A stretch of 43,666 nt of DNA from Candidatus Oleimmundimicrobium sp. (GCF_030651595.1 NZ_JAUSCH010000050.1:1-43666), one strand, 5' to 3'. Shown: positions 31,959 through 41,826, counted from the first letter of the stretch. Program-made: numbers and translations. Notes: generated by a model not told the origin, from the sequence alone.

Positions 31959-33404
31959 TTGGCGTTTAAAGACTTGAGAGAATTTGTAGAATTTCTCGAA
32001 AAAAAAGGCGAATTAAAGAGAGTAAAGACGAAGGTAGACCCAGTCTTAGAAATAACTGAAATAACCGATAGGGTATCGAAAAAAAATGGCCCCGCGCTTT
32101 TGTTTGAAAACGTCAAAGGTTCCGATTTTCCCGTTCTTATCAACACATTTGGTTCTTTTGACCGTATGAGCTGGTCTTTAGGGGTAGAGAATCTTGATGA
32201 AATTGCCAATCGGATAAGAAAAATAATGTCCACTAATCTCCCCGGAAATTTAATTGAGAAATTGGGCGCACTTATAAAACTTAAAGATTTTACAAACTAT
32301 ATGCCAAAACTTGTTAAAAAAGCACCTTGCCAAGAAGTAGTTTTAACTGAGAATTTTAGCTTAGAGGACTTTCCCATTCTCAAATGTTGGCCTGGTGATG
32401 CCGGAAAATTTATCACTCTCCCGTTGGTTATAACGAAGGATCCGGTAACAGGCCAGCAAAATATGGGCATGTATCGGATGCAGATTTTTGATGGAAAGAC
32501 AACCGGAATGCATTGGCACATTCATCATGATGGCGCGGAAAATTATCGCAAAGCTATTGAGGCCAAGGATAAGTTTGAAGTTGCAGTTGCTCTGGGGGCG
32601 GATCCGGCAACTATTTATTCAGCCACTGCTCCGCTTCCCAAAGGGATTGACGAGCTGATATTTTCCGGGTTTCTCCGGGAGGAACCGGTGGATATCGTTA
32701 AGTGTAAAACCGTAGATTTAAAGGTCCCGGCTCGTGCGGAAATTATTTTGGAAGGGTATGTAGATTTAAATGAGCTTCGCAGAGAAGGTCCCTTTGGAGA
32801 CCATACCGGTTATTATTCTCTTGCTGACGAATATCCCATTTTTCATATTCAATCTATTACTCACAGGAAAAATCCAATTTATCCCGCAACTATAGTAGGT
32901 AGGCCTCCAATGGAAGATTGTTATTTTGGCAAAGCCACGGAACGAATATTTCTTCCCTTAATTCAGTTAATGTATCCTGAAATAATTGAGATTAATTTGC
33001 CGTTTGAAGGGGTTTTTCATAATTGCGTGATTGTCTCAATCAACAAAAGTTATCCCTTGCACGCTAATAAAATCATGAATGCTATATGGGGTATGGGCCA
33101 AATGATGTTTTCGAAAATGATTGTGGTGGTAGATAAAAATGTGAATGTCCATGATTGCTCTGAAGTTGCCTGGAAGATATTCAATAATGTTGATCCTGAG
33201 AGAGACATAGCTTTTACCAGAGGGCCTTTAGATGTATTGGACCACTCTTCAAATAGTTCGTGTTATGGGTCAAAGATTGGTATTGATGCCACAAAGAAAT
33301 GGAAGGAAGAAGGATATCCCAGAGAGTGGCCGGACGATATCAAAATGGATGATGAAACAAAACGGTTAGTTGATGATAGGTGGTTAAACTACAGCATTGA
33401 ATAA
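31959..33404 (+). CDS. ubiD: UbiD-family decarboxylase of menaquinone synthesis (MqnL-like)
   Basis: A 481-residue prenylated-FMN-dependent decarboxylase expected to remove the carboxyl group of the prenylated naphthoate. Typical landmarks are MAFKDLREFVEFLEKKGEL at the N-terminus, the GMYRMQIFDGKTTGMHWH metal/flavin block, GPFGDHTGYYS with the catalytic-loop acid, and the late VDPERDIAFTRGPLDVLDHS. I start at TTG 31959, with GAGGTGA 6 bases upstream; GTG 31950 overlaps that site. The gene leads an overlapping trio with ubiA and ubiX. Confidence 0.93.
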   Translation: MAFKDLREFVEFLEKKGELKRVKTKVDPVLEITEITDRVSKKNGPALLFENVKGSDFPVLINTFGSFDRMSWSLGVENLDEIANRIRKIMSTNLPGNLIEKLGALIKLKDFTNYMPKLVKKAPCQEVVLTENFSLEDFPILKCWPGDAGKFITLPLVITKDPVTGQQNMGMYRMQIFDGKTTGMHWHIHHDGAENYRKAIEAKDKFEVAVALGADPATIYSATAPLPKGIDELIFSGFLREEPVDIVKCKTVDLKVPARAEIILEGYVDLNELRREGPFGDHTGYYSLADEYPIFHIQSITHRKNPIYPATIVGRPPMEDCYFGKATERIFLPLIQLMYPEIIEINLPFEGVFHNCVIVSINKSYPLHANKIMNAIWGMGQMMFSKMIVVVDKNVNVHDCSEVAWKIFNNVDPERDIAFTRGPLDVLDHSSNSSCYGSKIGIDATKKWKEEGYPREWPDDIKMDDETKRLVDDRWLNYSIE

Positions 33405-34260
33405 GATTGCTATCATATTTAAGATGATAAAATTTGAACACTCAATTTTTGCTCTTCCGTTTGCTTATATGGGAGCGATTTTGGCAGCCGAAGGACTTCC
33501 CACTTTTTGGCAGGTTTTTTGGATAACGGTGGCTATGGTGGGGGCAAGAAGTCTTGCTATGAGTTTAAACCGGTTAATTGACAAAGAGATAGACAAAAAG
33601 AATCCGCGTACCAAAAACAGGGCTTTACCAAAGAAGTTGCTGTCAGAAAAAGATGTTTTAATCTTTAGTTTAATTTCACTGGTCGTTTTTCTTCTCGCTG
33701 TTTATAGTTTAGCTCCACTTTGTCGTTGGCTTTGGCCTTTTATTGTATTGCCTTTTGTAGTTTATCCTTATACTAAGAGATTCACTTGGTATTGTCATCT
33801 TTTTCTGGGCATGTGTTTAGGGCTTGCACCAATTGGAGCGTGGATTGCAATAAAAAATTCTGTTTCTTTAGTCTCTATTTTACTAGGGGTTGCCGTTTGT
33901 TTGTGGGTGGCGGGTTTTGATATTATTTATGCTTGTCAGGATATTCAAATTGATAAGGAACAAAATCTTTATTCAATTCCAGCGAAATTTGGGATAGAAA
34001 AAGCTCTCCGAACTGCGGGAATTTTTCATCTATTTTCTGTTGGGATATTTCTTTTAGTTGGGATTCTGGCAAACCTTGGTTTAATTTACTTTTTTGGTTT
34101 GGGGGTTGTCTCTTTTCTTCTTTTATATGAGAACAGACTGGTATCGCCAGACGACCTTTCCAAACTTAACGCTGCTTTTTTTACAATGAATGGAGTGATA
34201 AGTACCGTTATGTTTGTCTTTACTTTTCTGGATTTTATGGTTAAAGGGGTGGCGATTTGA
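33397..34260 (+). CDS. ubiA: UbiA-family prenyltransferase (MqnP-like)
   Basis: A 287-residue, about nine-helix membrane enzyme that attaches the isoprenoid tail to the naphthoate ring. The first Asp-rich motif is SLNRLIDKEIDKKNPRTKNR (NxxxDxxxD type) and the second is YACQDIQIDKEQNLYSIP. TTG 33397 overlaps the ubiD end by 8 bases; ATG 33424 is another possible start. It stands between the decarboxylase and ubiX, so tail addition and decarboxylation are expected to be coupled in this pathway. Confidence 0.92.
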   Translation: MNKIAIIFKMIKFEHSIFALPFAYMGAILAAEGLPTFWQVFWITVAMVGARSLAMSLNRLIDKEIDKKNPRTKNRALPKKLLSEKDVLIFSLISLVVFLLAVYSLAPLCRWLWPFIVLPFVVYPYTKRFTWYCHLFLGMCLGLAPIGAWIAIKNSVSLVSILLGVAVCLWVAGFDIIYACQDIQIDKEQNLYSIPAKFGIEKALRTAGIFHLFSVGIFLLVGILANLGLIYFFGLGVVSFLLLYENRLVSPDDLSKLNAAFFTMNGVISTVMFVFTFLDFMVKGVAI

Positions 34261-34859
34261 AGTTTATTGTTGGAGTAACCGGAGCAAGTGGAGCTGTCTA
34301 TGCTGAGCGTCTTTTAAGAGAGCTTTTATTAGGCAACCACGAAGTGAAGCTTCTTATTACGGATACGGCAAAAGATATTATGGCGTATGAGCTTGATTTT
34401 AAGTTAAAAGAAAAACAAAATGAGGCGCAGAAACAATTAAGAGAGTGGATGGGGCTTGATTTTGCAGATGAGCGTCTTGAATATATTGAGATTTCTGATT
34501 TAAACTCGTCTATCTGCAGCGGTTCTTACAAAGTTGACGGTATGATTATTATTCCTTGCTCTATGGCAACTTTAGCGGCGGTTAAATCCGGTATGTCATC
34601 AAACCTTTTAGAGAGAGCGGCAGATGTGACTTTAAAAGAGAGACGCCCCTTGATTGTTGTGCCAAGGGAGACTCCACTAAATGAAATTCATTTAAAAAAT
34701 ATGCTTTCTCTGCATAGAGCGGGTGCTTTTATTGTTCCAGCCGTGCCGGGTTTTTACCATCGGCCGGAAAGTATTGATGACTTGGTCTGTTTTGTAGTTG
34801 GCCGAGTTTTTGATGTGCTTGGCTTAGAACACAATCTTTATAGGCGATGGAATACTTAA
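34257..34859 (+). CDS. ubiX: Flavin prenyltransferase (UbiX/MqnM-like)
   Basis: A 200-residue flavoprotein making prenylated FMN for UbiD. The N-terminal FMN loop is VGVTGASGAVYAERLL, with SICSGSYKVDGMIIIPCSMATLAA later and RPLIVVPRETPLNEIHL, all family hallmarks. TTG 34257 overlaps the ubiA stop (TTGA). It ends the quinone operon. Confidence 0.95.
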   Translation: MKFIVGVTGASGAVYAERLLRELLLGNHEVKLLITDTAKDIMAYELDFKLKEKQNEAQKQLREWMGLDFADERLEYIEISDLNSSICSGSYKVDGMIIIPCSMATLAAVKSGMSSNLLERAADVTLKERRPLIVVPRETPLNEIHLKNMLSLHRAGAFIVPAVPGFYHRPESIDDLVCFVVGRVFDVLGLEHNLYRRWNT

Positions 34860-35101
34860 GGAGTTCGCGTGAAACGAGAATTTACTCCAAAAGTTAAACT
34901 GAGACGGGCATTGTAATTTACAGGCGGCATTATAAATGGAAGTTTTTTAGTGTTCTGGAGGAATTATCATTTCTCAAAAGTTTGTTCCTAAAAGATTTTG
35001 TTCTTTGTTTATCAGGCTCCCTTCCAATTTTGTTCTAAATTATAGATAATTTACTTGTTATCTAATTTTACAAAATATAGTACTCTGAATTTTTTCTGGA
35101 G

Positions 35102-36559
35102 TTGGTCCTCATAACAACTAAAAATATATTTGAAAAGTTTAAGGATACTGTTTTAAAGTATAATATGCTTGAATTTGGCGATAAGGTCCTGGTTGCTGTA
35201 TCTGGAGGGCAGGATTCAGTTGCTTCAATTTATTTATTGCTCCAAATTAGAAATTTCTTTAATTTGGATTTGCATGTTTTTCATTTAGACCACATGCTTC
35301 GAGGAGATATTTCAAAGGAAGACGCGCAATTTGTTAAGGCGCTTGCTGAAAAAGAAGGTTTGCCCTCGACGATTTTATCTTTTGATGTGCCGTTGTATGC
35401 TGCTGAAAAAAATCTTTCTGTTGAAGAAGGGGCGCGAGAGGCTCGCTATATGCTTTTTAAAAAAGTAGCCAATGAAATAGGCGCGAATAAGGTAGCATTA
35501 GGCCATACAGTTGATGACCAGGTGGAAACCTTTTTGATGTGTCTTTTAAGAGGAAGCGGGCTTAAAGGGCTAAGGGCCATTCCTCCCGTGAGAGACATCT
35601 TTATTCGTCCTTTAATTGAAATTTCAAGGAGAGAAACGGAAGAATATTGTAGAGCTCAGGGAATTGAATTCAAGGTGGATGCTTCAAATTTTGAGTTCAC
35701 ATATCTTCGCAATAAGATTCGTCACAACTTAATTCCTTATTTGGAAGAATACAATCCAAATCTTAAAGAAACGATTTTGCGGACTATTGAGGTTGTTGGT
35801 GATGATGAGCGATTCTTGGACGAAATTGCTTCAAAGGAATTTAATCGCGTATCTGTAATTAAAGAGGGCTTAATTAAATTTTCACTTGATGATTTAAAGG
35901 CGCTTTCTGTGGCGATAAGGCGCAGAGTATTACGTATGGGAATAGAGATTTTAAAAGGGGACCTTAAGGGAGTTGAGTTTAAACACATAAAAGATTTATT
36001 ATTAGATGCAGAGAAAATGTCCAAACTTAGGCGCGATATTCCGGGGCAAATAGCCATTATTAAAGAGTATAATAATATCATTTTAATAAGACGAGATTTG
36101 CTTGAAAAAAGAGGACATTTTGAGGTTATTCTCAGCGGGCCGGGAAAAATTGAGATACCTGAGTTAAATATTGAGTTTGAAGTATGTATAACGGAAGTAA
36201 AGGGAGATTTATCTTCAGAAAAAGGTATTTTAAAAGATAAATTTTGTTTGACGAAAGGTGAAGCGAACTTAGTTGCAAATTTGGATGCTGATAAAGTACA
36301 CTTTCCTATTCAGGTTCGCAATCATTTACCCGGGGATAAATTTTTTCCGCTTGGTCTGAAAGGTGAAAAGAAGTTGCAGGATTATTTTGTGGACGTAAAG
36401 TTGCCTGAGCGGTTGAGAGATAAGGTTCCCATAATTTTGTCTGAAGGTGAGATAATTTGGGTTGTTGGACATAGAATTGACGATAGATTTAAAGTAACCA
36501 AGGAAACGCAGCGAATTCTTAATATTAAATCTCAGTTTAAAGATAATAATAATTTTTAG
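35102..36559 (+). CDS. tilS: tRNA(Ile)-lysidine synthase (TilS)
   Basis: A 485-residue ATP-dependent enzyme converting C34 of tRNA-Ile(CAU) to lysidine. The PP-loop is SGGQDS at residues 34-39 in VLVAVSGGQDSVASIYLLL. LRNKIRHNLIPYLEEYNPN and the C-terminal FPLGLKGEKKLQDYFVD are characteristic. The start is unclear: TTG 35102 is right after GGAG, and an ATA 9 bases after that site is the only other choice. It heads the tilS-hpt-ftsH set. Confidence 0.93.
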   Translation: MVLITTKNIFEKFKDTVLKYNMLEFGDKVLVAVSGGQDSVASIYLLLQIRNFFNLDLHVFHLDHMLRGDISKEDAQFVKALAEKEGLPSTILSFDVPLYAAEKNLSVEEGAREARYMLFKKVANEIGANKVALGHTVDDQVETFLMCLLRGSGLKGLRAIPPVRDIFIRPLIEISRRETEEYCRAQGIEFKVDASNFEFTYLRNKIRHNLIPYLEEYNPNLKETILRTIEVVGDDERFLDEIASKEFNRVSVIKEGLIKFSLDDLKALSVAIRRRVLRMGIEILKGDLKGVEFKHIKDLLLDAEKMSKLRRDIPGQIAIIKEYNNIILIRRDLLEKRGHFEVILSGPGKIEIPELNIEFEVCITEVKGDLSSEKGILKDKFCLTKGEANLVANLDADKVHFPIQVRNHLPGDKFFPLGLKGEKKLQDYFVDVKLPERLRDKVPIILSEGEIIWVVGHRIDDRFKVTKETQRILNIKSQFKDNNNF

Positions 36560-36567
36560 GAGGAGCA

Positions 36568-37110
36568 ATGGACGAGGACTTGGAACGGATTTTAATTGGT
36601 GAAAAAGAGATAAAGAAGCGCGTAAAAGAGTTAGGGGAAAGTATTTCTAAAGATTATCAAGGCAAAGAACTGGTGCTTGTTGGGATATTGCGAGGAGCGA
36701 TAATTTTTTTAGCTGATTTAGCTCGTGAGATTAATGTGCCAATGAAGGTCGATTTTATGGCTGTTTCAAGTTATGGTTCTTCTACTAAGACATCGGGGGT
36801 TGTCAGGATTTTAAAGGATTTGGATGATGATATTCGAGGGAAAGATGTTCTCATTGTTGAGGATATTGTTGATACGGGGCTTACTCTTAAATATCTTCTT
36901 AAAAATTTAAAATCTCGAAAACCAGCGAGTTTGAAAGTTTGCTCTCTCTTAAAAAAAGAGAACAAACAGCAAATATCTTTAGATATAGATTATTGTGGGT
37001 TTAAAGTTCCAGATAATTTTATTGTAGGGTATGGTTTAGACTGGGACGAGAAGTATCGAAACCTTTCTTGTATCTACGTACTTAAACCTGAGCTCTATAA
37101 TGAGGATTAA
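36568..37110 (+). CDS. hpt: Hypoxanthine phosphoribosyltransferase
   Basis: A 180-residue purine-salvage enzyme. The PRPP loop is DVLIVEDIVDTGLTLKYLL, and GILRGAIIFLADLARE and VGYGLDWDEKYRNL fit the family. ATG start with GGAGGAGC. Its position between tilS and ftsH is the standard bacterial order. It forms IMP or GMP from PRPP. Confidence 0.95.
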   Translation: MDEDLERILIGEKEIKKRVKELGESISKDYQGKELVLVGILRGAIIFLADLAREINVPMKVDFMAVSSYGSSTKTSGVVRILKDLDDDIRGKDVLIVEDIVDTGLTLKYLLKNLKSRKPASLKVCSLLKKENKQQISLDIDYCGFKVPDNFIVGYGLDWDEKYRNLSCIYVLKPELYNED

Positions 37111-37186
37111 TTCCTTAAATTGTTCTCTACCTCAAATTGTGTTACGATTTAAAAGTGAAAAATTTTTATTTTAAGGGGGAAATAAG

Positions 37187-39106
37187 TTGAAAAAGATATT
37201 CAGGAACGCCGGTTTTTACTTCCTGATTATAATTCTTATACTGTTTTTAGCTCAGAATTTTTTGGGGAATCAGCCAGGGCCAAAAGAGTATACTCTCAAT
37301 ACTTTTCTTAAGAAATTGGACTCAGGAGAAGTAAGCAAAGTTCTGATTAAAAACAAGGATCATATAGTCGAAGGAGAATTGAAAAACGGCGAAAAATTCA
37401 CGGTTACTTATGAAGAAAATTACAATATAACCGAAAAATTAATTGACAAAGATGTAAGCACTAAAGTTGACCCACAAAAAGAATCGATGTGGATTATTGC
37501 TCTCATAAATTTGCTTCCCTTTGTGTTAATCATCGGAATTTGGTTGCTTATGATGAATCAAATGCAGGGGGGTGGAAATCGAGTAATGTCCTTTGGTAAG
37601 AGTAGGGCTAAGAGGTTAAACCCTAACCAGCCCAAAGTTACCTTCAAAGATATTGCTGGTGTTGACGAGGCGGTGGAAGAGCTCAAGGAAATTGAAGAAT
37701 ATCTTGCTAACCCATCTAAATTTCAAGCGATGGGGGCCAAGGTACCCAAAGGTGTTCTTCTTTATGGTCCTCCAGGTACAGGGAAAACGCTTTTAGCACG
37801 AGCTGTTGCCGGTGAAGCGAATGTGCCATTCTTTTCAATTAGCGGCTCCGATTTTGTTGAAATGTTTGTTGGAGTTGGTGCCTCAAGAGTAAGAGATCTT
37901 TTTGAGCAAGCTAAAATAAATGCTCCCTCTATTATTTTTATGGATGAGATAGATGCCGTGGGGCGTCATCGAGGAGCTGGTTTGGGCGGAGGACATGATG
38001 AAAGAGAACAGACTCTCAATCAGTTGCTGGTTGAGATGGATGGGTTTGATGTAAAAGATAACGTAATTCTTATTGCGGCAACTAACCGTCCCGATATTCT
38101 TGACCCTGCTCTTTTAAGGCCCGGGCGATTTGATCGTCAAATTGTTGTGGATAGGCCCGATTTGAGAGGTCGTGAGGGAATTCTTAAAATTCATGTAAAA
38201 GGTAAGCCATTGACAAAGGATATCAGCTTAGATGTTCTTGCAAGACGGACGCCCGGATTCACCGGCGCTGATTTAGCTAACATGGTTAATGAAGCCGCGT
38301 TACTTACAGCTCGCCATAATAAGAAGAAAATTGATATGATTGAGCTTGAAGAAGCAATTGATAGGGTTATCGCTGGTCCTGAAAGAAAAACTAGGTTGAT
38401 TAGCGATAAAGAGAAAGAGATTATAGCTTACCATGAAGCTGGGCATGCGTTGGTGGCTCACACTTTACCCAATACGGATCCTGTTCATAAAATATCCATA
38501 ATTTCACGAGGTATGGCGTTGGGTTATACCTTAACCTTGCCTACAGAAGATAAATATTTGGTAAGCAGGTCTGAATTGTTAGATGAGTTGGCTATGTTAC
38601 TGGGTGGTCGGGTTGCCGAGGAAATGTTGTTTGGGGATATTACCACAGGGGCCCAGAATGACTTGGAAAGAACAACTAAAATAGCTCGCAAAATGGTTTG
38701 TGAATATGGGATGAGTGATAAGATTGGACCATTGACTTTAGGTCAAAAACAAGAGCAAGTATTTTTGGGGCGCGACTTTGCTTCTCATACTGATTATAGT
38801 GGTGAAACAGCATATGAAATTGACAAAGAAATAAGACGCATAGTTGATGAGGCATATGAAAAAGCTAGAGAGATACTCACAAAGCACAGGAAAAAACTGG
38901 ACAAAATAGCTCGGGCTTTAGTTAATAAAGAAACTCTTGAAAAAAATGAATTAAAAGACTTACTGGAAGGCAAGAAACGCAAAAGGGTTTCTTCAAAAAT
39001 CAAAAAGAGTGTTAAAAAGGAAGATAAAAAGAACAAAAAACCAGAAACACTTAAGAAAAAGAGAATTATTGATATTCCTGGAAAAATCAGGCCTGTGGAA
39101 AGTTGA
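37187..39106 (+). CDS. ftsH: ATP-dependent zinc metalloprotease FtsH
   Basis: A 639-residue membrane-bound AAA protease. Two membrane segments (about residues 7-24 and 102-124) flank a small external domain. Walker A is GPPGTGKT (194-201) and Walker [10 protein letters not shown] (251-259). The zinc site HEAGH is at 416-420. The C-tail (about 590-632) is very Lys-rich, longer and more basic than in many homologues. TTG start with AAGGGGGAAA. The gene ends just before a 17-bp perfect terminator. Confidence 0.97.
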   Translation: MKKIFRNAGFYFLIIILILFLAQNFLGNQPGPKEYTLNTFLKKLDSGEVSKVLIKNKDHIVEGELKNGEKFTVTYEENYNITEKLIDKDVSTKVDPQKESMWIIALINLLPFVLIIGIWLLMMNQMQGGGNRVMSFGKSRAKRLNPNQPKVTFKDIAGVDEAVEELKEIEEYLANPSKFQAMGAKVPKGVLLYGPPGTGKTLLARAVAGEANVPFFSISGSDFVEMFVGVGASRVRDLFEQAKINAPSIIFMDEIDAVGRHRGAGLGGGHDEREQTLNQLLVEMDGFDVKDNVILIAATNRPDILDPALLRPGRFDRQIVVDRPDLRGREGILKIHVKGKPLTKDISLDVLARRTPGFTGADLANMVNEAALLTARHNKKKIDMIELEEAIDRVIAGPERKTRLISDKEKEIIAYHEAGHALVAHTLPNTDPVHKISIISRGMALGYTLTLPTEDKYLVSRSELLDELAMLLGGRVAEEMLFGDITTGAQNDLERTTKIARKMVCEYGMSDKIGPLTLGQKQEQVFLGRDFASHTDYSGETAYEIDKEIRRIVDEAYEKAREILTKHRKKLDKIARALVNKETLEKNELKDLLEGKKRKRVSSKIKKSVKKEDKKNKKPETLKKKRIIDIPGKIRPVES

Positions 39107-39123
39107 GACTGTTCTTTACTTAC

Positions 39124-39160
39124 ACAAAAGGCCACCCGTTAAAAACGGGTGGCCTTTTGT
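39124..39160 (+). terminator. Strong Rho-independent terminator after ftsH
   Basis: ACAAAAGGCCACCCGTT at 39124-39140 pairs perfectly with AACGGGTGGCCTTTTGT at 39144-39160, loop AAA. The 17-bp stem with its T-rich 3' side separates the ftsH and folE transcription units. Confidence 0.93.
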
Positions 39161-39229
39161 TATTTGGGGCGAATAAGCTATTATATTTGTCATACTAATT
39201 TTAATTTGATGCCTACGGAGGTGGATTGT

Positions 39230-39799
39230 TTGGATAAGGATAAAATTGAGCAAGGGGTACGTCTTATCTTGGAAGGAATTGGTGAAAATTTAAGCAGGGA
39301 AGGATTGAAAGAGACGCCTGCCCGAGTTAGTCGGATGTGTGAGGAAATTTTTTGTGGTATAAATAAAGATCCTTCAAAGGTAATTCAAATAATGTTTTCA
39401 GAAAATCACAACGAGATGGTCTTAGTTAAGGATATTCCCTTATATTCAATTTGTGAACATCATTTGATGCCCTTTATTGGCAGGGCTCATGTTGCGTATA
39501 TTCCAGGAGTAAAAGGAAAAATAACTGGAATTAGCAAATTGGCTAGGGTTGTTGATGTAGTAGCGAAACGTCCTCAGGTCCAAGAGAGATTGACAACAGT
39601 TGTTGCTGATACTCTAGTAAGGATGTTAAATCCTTTAGGGGTTTTTGTTGTTGTAGAAGCCGAACATCTTTGTATGAGTATGAGGGGGGTTCAAAAACCA
39701 GGGGCATTAACCATAACATCTGCAGTAAGAGGGATTTTTCTAACAAATGATGCTTCTCGCCAAGAAGCTTTATCGTTAATTCACGCTAGGAGGGATTAA
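39230..39799 (+). CDS. folE: GTP cyclohydrolase I (FolE)
   Basis: A 189-residue enzyme making dihydroneopterin triphosphate from GTP, the first step of folate synthesis. The zinc Cys/His are in FCEHHLMPF-like [19 protein letters not shown], and the second site is [26 protein letters not shown]-type [12 protein letters not shown] is also conserved. I start at TTG 39230, with GGAGGTG 6 bases upstream. An upstream in-frame ATG at 39149 lies in the terminator stem and is not credible. Confidence 0.95.
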   Translation: MDKDKIEQGVRLILEGIGENLSREGLKETPARVSRMCEEIFCGINKDPSKVIQIMFSENHNEMVLVKDIPLYSICEHHLMPFIGRAHVAYIPGVKGKITGISKLARVVDVVAKRPQVQERLTTVVADTLVRMLNPLGVFVVVEAEHLCMSMRGVQKPGALTITSAVRGIFLTNDASRQEALSLIHARRD

Positions 39800-39800
39800 A

Positions 39801-41003
39801 TTGTCTTGCAACGCGAGAGTTTTAATCTTAAAAGAATCCGGGGAGATAAAAAAAGCTTTTGAAAAGATAGGCGTAGATCCCATGGGCATAAAGATTATGG
39901 TTTCAAAAGCAATCTTTAGGATTATTAAACTTGAGGGATTAAATGCATGTCAGGCCAATATATTAAAGCAGGAAATGTTAGTTTGTGGTGGCGAAGTAGC
40001 CATCTCTAAAACAGTCTATAGTTTAACGAAAGAACATTCGGATGTTATTTTAATAGGAACAATTACACAGTTTGATAAGCTTTGTAAAAAATTAACCAAT
40101 CAGCCCTTCAATCTGAAGAAAATCTCAAAAGAGATTGATGAGGTTCTTAGAAATTTTGATACAAAGCCGCAAATTATCAAAGCTGGCAAATCTAAACTGG
40201 ATTTAAACGAACGCACTCACCTTATGGGCATTTTAAATATTACACCTGACTCTTTTTCCGATGGAGGCAGTTATTTTAAAACCGAAACAGCCGTTTCTCG
40301 TGGTATTGCAATGGTTGAAGAAGGGGCCGATATTATTGATGTCGGGGGCGAGTCAACTCGTCCGGGAGTAGAATCAGTTAGTTTAGAAGAAGAGTTAAAA
40401 AGGGTAATACCGGTTATAGAAAGATTGGCTTGTGAAATCAATTGTCCAATATCAATTGACACCTATAAATCCGAGGTAGCTAAAAAGGCGTTAGAAGCCG
40501 GAGCGACAATTGTAAATGATATAAGCGGATTTCAAATGGATAAAAATATGCCAAAGCTTGTTGCTAAAACGGGTGTTCCTATAATTATTATGCATATGCA
40601 AGGGACTCCGGAGATGATGCAGAAAAATCCCCACTATGAGTGCGTAATGAGGGAGATAATTTCTTTCTTAAGAGAAAAAGCCGAAGTTGCTTTAAAAGCA
40701 GGTGTCCAAAAAGACAAAATTATCATTGATCCGGGGATTGGTTTTGGTAAGACCAGAGAGCACAATCTTGAGATTATGAGAAAACTCCCGGAGTTAAAAA
40801 ACTTAGGCTATCCAATTTTAATAGGCACTTCTCGAAAATCTTTTATTGGGACAACACTTAATTTGCCCGTTGAAGATAGATTGGAAGGAACGGCTGCGAC
40901 CGTTGCATATTCTATCGTTCAAGGGGCCAATATCATTCGGGTTCACGATGTGAAAGAAATGGTTCGCGTTGCTAAGATGACCGATGCGATGGTTAGAGGA
41001 TAA
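39801..41003 (+). CDS. folP: Dihydropteroate synthase (FolP) with N-terminal extension
   Basis: A 400-residue protein. Residues about 135-400 are a normal dihydropteroate synthase: LMGILNITPDSFSDGG (141-156), IIDVGGESTRPG, ISIDTYKSEVA, IIDPGIGFGKT and GTSRKSFIG. The first 130 residues form an extra domain with ILKQEMLVCGGEVAISK; long DHPS with such a domain are known in some Clostridia and archaea. TTG start with AGGAGGG one base after folE ends. It joins para-aminobenzoate to the pterin. No folB lies before folK. Confidence 0.94.
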   Translation: MSCNARVLILKESGEIKKAFEKIGVDPMGIKIMVSKAIFRIIKLEGLNACQANILKQEMLVCGGEVAISKTVYSLTKEHSDVILIGTITQFDKLCKKLTNQPFNLKKISKEIDEVLRNFDTKPQIIKAGKSKLDLNERTHLMGILNITPDSFSDGGSYFKTETAVSRGIAMVEEGADIIDVGGESTRPGVESVSLEEELKRVIPVIERLACEINCPISIDTYKSEVAKKALEAGATIVNDISGFQMDKNMPKLVAKTGVPIIIMHMQGTPEMMQKNPHYECVMREIISFLREKAEVALKAGVQKDKIIIDPGIGFGKTREHNLEIMRKLPELKNLGYPILIGTSRKSFIGTTLNLPVEDRLEGTAATVAYSIVQGANIIRVHDVKEMVRVAKMTDAMVRG

Positions 41004-41006
41004 TTT

Positions 41007-41190
41007 AGCCGTCAGCCTCCAGCTCTCAGCTTTCAGCAAAACTAAAAATAGAGCAGAATGTTGGAGTATGGGAAAAACTATCCAACCAATAATCCGGCAA
41101 ACCAAACTTTCTAACCACAAATCCATTCTCTGAATTTCAAGTCTTGCACTTTATCCTGGTGGCTGTAAGCTGGTGACTGGTAGCTAATAA
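41007..41190. repeat. Degenerate repeat words between folP and folK
   Basis: CAGCCTCCAGCTCTCAGC with TTTCAGC at 41012-41037, and AAGCTGGTGACTGGTAGCT at 41167-41185. The same words recur at 43543-43566 in reverse orientation (CACCAGTTGTCAGCTACCAGG region). No coding frame for folB is present in this gap. Confidence 0.5.
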
Positions 41191-41203
41191 CAGGGGGTGT
41201 TTA

Positions 41204-41695
41204 ATGGCGAAAGTTTATATTGGGCTTGGTTCAAATATCGGTGACCGGGAAGCTTATTTGCGGGCCGCAATAAGGTTGTTAAAAAAGCACAAAGATATTG
41301 AAGTTAAGAAAGTATCTTCTATATACGAAACGGAACCTGAAAACTATACTGAGCAGAGAAAATTTTACAATCTTGTTTTAGAACTTAAGACTTCGCTTCC
41401 CCCTGATGAGCTGCTTAAAATTTGTAATTTCATTGAAAGTTTACTTAAAAGAAAACGGGAGATTAAGTGGGGTCCAAGGACTATAGATTTAGATATCTTA
41501 TTATATGATGAACTTGAAATTAATGAAGAAAATTTAAAAATTCCTCATTCTCTAATGTGCGAGCGTAGTTTTGTGTTAGTTCCGCTTTTAGAAATTGCTT
41601 CTGATTTAAAACTTTCTTCAGGAGTACCCATAAAGGAATTTTTGGATAAACTTCCTCCTTTTAAAATTAAGCTAATTGGAAGAGTGGAGGAATAA
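41204..41695 (+). CDS. folK: 2-amino-4-hydroxy-6-hydroxymethyldihydropteridine diphosphokinase (FolK)
   Basis: A 163-residue HPPK transferring pyrophosphate from ATP to the pterin alcohol. The signature is KWGPRTIDLDILLYD; YIGLGSNIGDREAYL is at the N-terminus and RSFVLVPLLEIAS near the end. ATG start with AGGGGGTG. Its 3' end contains the -35 box of the panB transcript. Confidence 0.95.
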   Translation: MAKVYIGLGSNIGDREAYLRAAIRLLKKHKDIEVKKVSSIYETEPENYTEQRKFYNLVLELKTSLPPDELLKICNFIESLLKRKREIKWGPRTIDLDILLYDELEINEENLKIPHSLMCERSFVLVPLLEIASDLKLSSGVPIKEFLDKLPPFKIKLIGRVEE

Positions 41696-41705
41696 GTGAT
41701 ATAAT
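41676..41705 (+). promoter_or_regulatory. Promoter of the DUF2520-panB unit
   Basis: TTGGAA (41676-41681) and a perfect TATAAT (41700-41705) with an 18-base spacer, at the end of folK. Transcription would start near 41712 and run through the structured leader. Confidence 0.55.
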
Positions 41706-41745
41706 TTTTCAACATTATGAAATTTTAATAGTTAATGCTTTAAAA

Positions 41746-41826
41746 CCGCTTGGATCCAATGTGACCGGGACGGAAGATGGCAGTAAATTTAAATCTTCTG
41801 CGGGTTAGAAGATTTTTTTATTTTTT
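41746..41826 (+). promoter_or_regulatory. Candidate riboswitch-like attenuator upstream of DUF2520-panB
   Basis: Three mutually exclusive pairings are visible. (1) CCGCTTGG (41746-41753) pairs with CCGGG-A-CGG (41765-41773), eight base pairs with A41770 bulged. (2) CGGAAGAT (41771-41778) pairs with ATCTTCTG (41793-41800), which would be an antiterminator. (3) AAATCTTCT (41791-41799) pairs with AGAAGATTT (41807-41815), followed by a T-rich run to 41826, a terminator. Helix 1 takes the antiterminator's first bases, so binding by a ligand could favour termination. A 'pan' RNA motif with bulged A residues is known before panB-type genes, but I could not align it from memory. Confidence 0.6.
41791..41826 (+). 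terminator. Terminator hairpin within the panB leader
   Basis: Nine-base-pair stem 41791-41799/41807-41815, loop GCGGGTT, T-tract with one A. It lies before the coding start (GTG 41838), so it acts as an attenuator, not an operon end. Confidence 0.8.

Noticed and set aside
34870-35064. Two tiny frames after ubiX, one behind AAGGAG (GTG start, 15 codons) and one behind GGAGGA (ATT, 26 codons)
   Set aside because: Too short and without a family or structural pattern. The ATT case repeats the theme at the sigma leader but cannot be supported alone.
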